Positions 6,817-9,684 of a stretch of DNA of 9,684 bases are shown here, in pieces. Every line of letters starts with the position of its first letter. Position 1 is the first letter of the stretch. This DNA comes from JASHZA01 sp035624865. Its GTDB lineage: Bacteria > Desulfobacterota > Binatia > Binatales > Binataceae. Below the pieces are notes generated by a model. The model saw only the letters and a program-made list of their open reading frames with translations, was not told the origin of the DNA and searched no databases. The stretch lies in contig DASPQS010000080.1 in assembly GCA_035624865.1 (NCBI GenBank), positions 1 to 9,684 on the forward strand, read 5' to 3'. The translations under genes and the position numbers were made by a program.

Positions 6817-7656
6817 GTGGCAGCCGCCGTACTGGATAGCCCGTGGACCGGCACCAGCTTCGCACCGCCGACGCCGCTGGATATTGCAACGATCGAGAAC
6901 GCGATCCTGACGCAGCTGCGATCGGCGATCGGAACGATCGAGATCGCGCATTATCCGGATCGGCCCGAGAGCTACCGCATGACTCATCGGATCGGCGCCG
7001 CACTGGTGCGGTACGAAGGCGCCAGGTACGAACGGCTGATGGACACGGCGGCGGTGGTGCAGGAGCGGCGGCTGCAATTCGAGATCACGCTGATGATGCG
7101 CGATCTCGGCTGGGGCGTGGGCGGGCAGGCGGACGGCACCAGTCCCGGCGCGTACGCCCTGATCGAAGAGGTTCGCGCCGCGCTCACGGGTTTCCGAGTG
7201 CCGGGTTGCAGCAAGATGTACCCGCTGCGCGAAAGATTTGCCGGGCGGGACAAGCAGGGCGCGGTCTGGGTATACGCGATCCGCTTCGGCCTGACGACGG
7301 CGGCGGTCGAACCCTCGAGCGCCGACAACTTCCCGCTGTTCGTGAAAGGGATCGCTCAGGAGCAGAGCGGACTGACTGCAATCAGCCTCGCGCCGGCGCC
7401 CTACACTTTCAACACGAACGGGCAGATCCAACTGCCACAGGGCAATGTTTCGGAGGTGGCGCTGACGGACCCGGCAAGCGGCATCGCCTACAAGGCCGGC
7501 ACCGACTACTCAGTCGACGCGGTAAACGGGATTATCACGCGCAACCCGAGCGGGGCGATAGCGGCGGGAGCGACCGTGGACGCCGCATACACATACGCGG
7601 AGACGGCAACGGCAGCGGCGGGCGGCGGGAACGCCCCCACCGCGCCCACAAACTGA
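6817..7656 (+). CDS. Mu gp37-like tail protein (DUF1834) with C-terminal GTDY module
   Basis: Residues from about 20 to 162 match the DUF1834 / Mu gp37 (gene K) family, a small neck or tail-terminator-type protein: LDIATIENAILTQLRSAIG (21-39), HYPDRPESYRM (45-55), GAALVRYEGARYE (60-72), QFEITLMMRDLGWG (87-100), GAYALIEEVRAALTGFRVPG (111-130) and GAVWVYAIRFGLTT (148-161). Family members are commonly under 200 residues; the extra length here is a linker plus a module at 194-261 (GTDYSVDAVNG...GAIAAGATVDAAYTY) and a low-complexity Ala/Gly/Pro/Thr tail. The start is GTG at 6817, directly abutting the TAG stop of the gp36-like gene (6814-6816), so translation is probably coupled. Mu's gp38 is not found after it. 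Confidence 0.87.
   Translation: MAAAVLDSPWTGTSFAPPTPLDIATIENAILTQLRSAIGTIEIAHYPDRPESYRMTHRIGAALVRYEGARYERLMDTAAVVQERRLQFEITLMMRDLGWGVGGQADGTSPGAYALIEEVRAALTGFRVPGCSKMYPLRERFAGRDKQGAVWVYAIRFGLTTAAVEPSSADNFPLFVKGIAQEQSGLTAISLAPAPYTFNTNGQIQLPQGNVSEVALTDPASGIAYKAGTDYSVDAVNGIITRNPSGAIAAGATVDAAYTYAETATAAAGGGNAPTAPTN
7396..7599 (+). repeat. GTDY module copy 2, C-terminal in the gp37-like protein
   Basis: Residues 194-261 of the gp37-like protein. It runs from APYTFNTNGQIQLPQGN through VSEVALTD, YKAGTDYSVDAVNG and GAIAAGATVDAAYTYA. It aligns without large gaps to the two separated halves of the outer module of the sheath (TFNAAGAINLGHMG plus YVTGTDYSADMVNG plus GAIATGATVIASFSYA), and also to the inner sheath copy. 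It is followed only by a flexible Ala/Gly/Pro tail, so it is probably an exposed appended domain. Confidence 0.7.
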
Positions 7657-7715
7657 GGGGAGCATAACCATCCCGTCCACCGCAACGGTGGCGGATAGGC
7701 ACGCGGTGAACTGAA
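7657..7715 (+). other. Intergenic gap before sheath gene with small hairpin
   Basis: This 59-base gap holds a perfect 6-bp inverted repeat, CCACCG (7677-7682) and CGGTGG (7686-7691), loop CAA, with no T-run after it. GGTG near 7705-7708 is a modest ribosome-binding site for ATG 7716. Mu's small gene 38 would map here, but the gap is too short for it. Confidence 0.45.
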
Positions 7716-9470
7716 ATGGCTATATCCTTCCTGCACGGAGTCGAGGTAGTCGAGACCACTACGGGTCCTGCGCCGATCACAGTAGTCAAATCGTCGGTGA
7801 TTGGACTGGTGGGAACCGCGCCCCTGTGGGCGGTGGCATCGCCGGCGACCTCGCCGGCTATCAACAGGCCGACCCTGGTAAGCTCGGCCCGGGACGGAGC
7901 GAATTTCGGCCCGCTGGTCCAGGGCTACAGCATCCCGTACGCACTGGCGGCGATCCAGGCGCAGGGCGCAGGCCAGGTAATCGTGGTGAACGTCTTCGAC
8001 ATCACCCGGCACACTTCCGACCTGGTGGAACCGCTAACCTTCAATGCGGCGGGTGCAATCAACCTGGGGCACATGGGAATCGCAAATCTGGCCTTGCTGC
8101 CGACGGCGACAACGGCGGTGAGCGGCGAATCGCACTCGTTTGGAGGGACACCGGCAACGGTCCAGCTCGCCCATGGCAATCTCAGCGCCGCGACGGTGGT
8201 GCTGACAAGCAACCCGGCGGGAACCACTTACGTGCAGGGCACGGACTACTCGGTCGACGCCCGCAGCGGGCTGATTACGCGGCTGGCCGGCGGCGCGATC
8301 ACGCCAACGGAAGCGATACTGGTCAGCTACAGTTACTATTCCGGAGCGCCTTACGTGACGGGCACCGACTATTCGGCGGATATGGTCAATGGCGTAGTGG
8401 CGCTCAATGCCGGCGGCGCGATTGCGACAGGCGCCACGGTAATCGCTTCGTTCAGTTACGCGGACCCAAGCAAGGTGACGGACGCCGACATAATCGGTGC
8501 GGTGACGGGAGGCAGCTATACCGGAATCCAGGCGCTGATGACGACGTACGGAACGATGGGATTCTTTCCCAAGCTGCTGACGGTCCCTGGATACGCCCAC
8601 AACGCCGATGTGGCGTCGGCGCTGCTGTCGATGGCGGGAACGCTGCGCGCGCTGGCTCTGATCGATGCGCCGGCGGGCACGGTGCCGGCCACTGCGATCG
8701 CGAATCGGGGCGTCGCGGGCAACGCCTTCGACACCAGCTCGACCAGGGCGATTCTGTGTTATCCGCAGGAGACGTTCTACGACACCGGCCTGGTGCCGAC
8801 GGGTGTTACGCTCAACGGGGCGGCGGCCTCGCCGGCGAGCGCCAACCAGAACGCGGTCGGACCATTCTCGCAATGGGTGGCGGGAGCGATCGCGGCAAAA
8901 GACCTGGAGAAGGGCTACTGGTGGTCGCCCTCGAACACCGAAGTGAACGGCATACTGGGTCCGGACGTGACGCTGTACGCGTCGATTCTAGACGCGGCGT
9001 CAGACGTCAACACCTTGAATTCCGACGGGATCGTAACCGTCTTCAACGCGTTCGGCACGGGGCTGCGGCTGTGGGGCAACCGGTCGGCGGCTTATCCAAC
9101 CGTGACGACGCCGGACAACTTTATCAGCGTGCGGCGGACCATGGACGTAATCGAAGAGTCGGTCGAGCTCTCGATGCTGCAGTTCCTCGACCAGCCGATC
9201 AGCAACGCACTGATAACGGCGATCCTGGCGAGCGTCAACGCGTTCATCCGGACGCTGATCCAGCGTGGGGCGCTGGTGGCAGGGGCCGCGACCTACAATC
9301 CAGCGGAGAATCCTCCGAGCGCGGTGGCGGCCGGGCAACTCGTCTTCGATATCGACGTCATGCCGCCGCCGCCGGCGGAGCGGATCACGTTCAATGTGTT
9401 TGTCGATACGACGCTGCTGAGCCAGCTCGGCACCACCAGTTCGTTGAGCGGCACCGCGGCCAGCGCATAG
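7716..9470 (+). CDS. Contractile tail sheath protein (Mu gpL-like) with nested GTDY modules
   Basis: The product polymerises around the tail tube and contracts to drive DNA injection. N-terminal FLHGVEVVETTTGPAPITVV (5-24) and SSVIGLVGTAPLW (26-38) are hallmarks of Mu-type sheaths, as are VNVFDITRH (91-99), DPSKVTDADIIGAVTGGSYT (250-269), and the C-terminal VIEESVELSMLQFLDQPISN (478-497) with NAFIRTLIQRGALVAG (508-523). At 584 residues it exceeds Mu gpL (about 495). The excess lies between residues about 104 and 249, where a GTDY module is split by a second complete copy. Elsewhere the core sheath appears intact: the central FFPKLLTVPGYAHNADVASA and the contraction-domain segment WWSPSNTEVNGILGPDVTLY (402-421) are present. 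It follows the gp37-like gene and precedes the tube gene, as in Mu and P2-like phages. Confidence 0.95.
   Translation: MAISFLHGVEVVETTTGPAPITVVKSSVIGLVGTAPLWAVASPATSPAINRPTLVSSARDGANFGPLVQGYSIPYALAAIQAQGAGQVIVVNVFDITRHTSDLVEPLTFNAAGAINLGHMGIANLALLPTATTAVSGESHSFGGTPATVQLAHGNLSAATVVLTSNPAGTTYVQGTDYSVDARSGLITRLAGGAITPTEAILVSYSYYSGAPYVTGTDYSADMVNGVVALNAGGAIATGATVIASFSYADPSKVTDADIIGAVTGGSYTGIQALMTTYGTMGFFPKLLTVPGYAHNADVASALLSMAGTLRALALIDAPAGTVPATAIANRGVAGNAFDTSSTRAILCYPQETFYDTGLVPTGVTLNGAAASPASANQNAVGPFSQWVAGAIAAKDLEKGYWWSPSNTEVNGILGPDVTLYASILDAASDVNTLNSDGIVTVFNAFGTGLRLWGNRSAAYPTVTTPDNFISVRRTMDVIEESVELSMLQFLDQPISNALITAILASVNAFIRTLIQRGALVAGAATYNPAENPPSAVAAGQLVFDIDVMPPPPAERITFNVFVDTTLLSQLGTTSSLSGTAASA
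8025..8105 (+). repeat. Outer GTDY module of the sheath, N-terminal half
   Basis: Sheath residues 104-130, with EPLTFNAAGAINLGHMGIAN and NLALLPT. It matches the first half of the gp37 module position by position (TFN, G, I, L, then a hydrophobic strand ending A-L). The expected GTDY half does not follow directly; it resumes at 8340. Confidence 0.6.
8106..8339 (+). repeat. Inner complete GTDY module of the sheath
   Basis: Sheath residues about 131-208, core from about 140. Elements: ATVQLAHGNLSAATVVLTS, YVQGTDYSVDARSGLITR, GGAITPTEAILVSYSYY. It has both halves in the normal order and lies between the two halves of the outer module. It shares GTDYSVDA and ITR with the gp37 copy. Confidence 0.65.
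8340..8462 (+). repeat. Outer GTDY module of the sheath, C-terminal half
   Basis: Sheath residues 209-249: APYVTGTDYSADMVNGVVAL, then GGAIATGATVIASFSYA, leading straight into the family-conserved DPSKVTDADIIGAV. It lacks its own first half, which is found instead at 8025-8105. Confidence 0.62.
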
Positions 9471-9533
9471 GGAACCGGCTAACCGCGCCGCGGCCGATCG
9501 CTCGCGCGCGGCCGGCGGCAAGCGTAACGCGCG

Positions 9534-9541
9534 GGAGAAGG
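9534..9541 (+). promoter_or_regulatory. Ribosome-binding site of the tail tube gene
   Basis: GGAGAAGG lies eight bases before ATG 9550 and is one of the two clear Shine-Dalgarno sequences in the window. It fixes the tube start, and it fits the high expression expected for a tube subunit. Confidence 0.6.
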
Positions 9542-9549
9542 CTATCAAG

Positions 9550-9684
9550 ATGGATATATCAGTAAATCGCATCACCAACGCCAACATCTATATAGACGGC
9601 ACCGGGCTGCTCGGCCGTGCGGAGGAGATCGAAGTAAGCCAGCCGCGCCATCGGATGGTCGATCACAAGGCGCTGGGCATGGCG
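9550..9684 (+). CDS. Contractile tail tube protein, N-terminal 45 residues (Mu gpM / P2 FII type; cut by window end)
   Basis: Translation from ATG 9550 gives MDISVNRITNANIYIDG, then TGLLGRAEEIEV and MVDHKALGMA, and runs off the window without a stop. The N-A-N-(I/V)-Y-hydrophobic-DG, LLGRAEEIE and HKALGM elements are typical of the N terminus of Mu-type tail tube subunits, which stack as rings inside the sheath to form the DNA channel. A strong ribosome-binding site precedes it. A 79-base, GC-rich gap without a credible ORF separates it from the sheath gene. Its length and C terminus cannot be judged, but family and position agree well. Confidence 0.87.
   Translation, partial: MDISVNRITNANIYIDGTGLLGRAEEIEVSQPRHRMVDHKALGMA

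Noticed and set aside
9488..9518. GC-rich inverted repeat around CGGCCG between sheath and tube genes as a terminator
   Set aside because: The stem needs a bulge and a 12-base loop and has no T-run; such repeats are common by chance in this composition.
7826..9565. 579-codon + strand ORF in another frame over the sheath gene
   Set aside because: Low-complexity Gly/Arg/Asp-rich translation; the overlapping frame encodes an unmistakable sheath protein.
1..9684. tRNA, rRNA, CRISPR array, insertion sequence, attachment site or defence gene
   Set aside because: None seen; nearly all sequence is accounted for by Mu-type structural genes, with no inverted terminal repeats or direct-repeat arrays beyond those listed.

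Overview
The window is a stretch of the virion structural operon of a Mu-like myophage or prophage. Everything supportable lies on the + strand in Mu order: small terminase (gp27 type, cut by the left edge), large terminase (gp28), portal (gp29), protease/scaffold (I), a small head protein, major capsid protein (gpT), the gp36 and gp37 head-tail/tail proteins, contractile tail sheath (L) and the first 45 codons of the tail tube (M, cut by the right edge). No host gene, integrase, transposase, lysis gene, tRNA, CRISPR array or attachment site is visible. The sequence is roughly two-thirds G+C by eye with strong G/C third-position bias, so the host is a high-GC bacterium, perhaps a proteobacterium or a related high-GC phylum. 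The window does not allow a closer placement, and it cannot tell a free phage from a prophage.

Layout: 1-271 small terminase C-terminal part; 272-380 leader; 381-1925 TerL; 1974-3350 portal; 3351-3472 a more AT-rich leader with a small hairpin; 3473-4579 protease/scaffold; 4607-5290 decoration-type head protein; 5368-6324 capsid; 6358-6816 gp36-like; 6817-7656 gp37-like, starting immediately after the previous stop; 7716-9470 sheath; 9550 to the end, tube. No gap exceeds about 125 bases, so the block is probably one late operon. The first half packages DNA and builds the head (terminases, portal, protease, decoration, capsid). The second half makes the neck and contractile tail (gp36, gp37, sheath, tube).

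The gene set is ordinary; three details are not. First, a roughly 65-70 residue module with the core GTDYxVD...G...GAIA..ATV...Y.Y recurs in three neighbouring virion proteins: inserted in the decoration-type protein, appended to gp37, and twice in the sheath. Second, the two sheath copies are arranged as N-half, complete module, C-half, which reads as one module inserted into another. Third, the Mu F (and G) genes normally found between portal and protease are absent. A strand-biased short repeat, TGAGTAA, also recurs near several gene starts.
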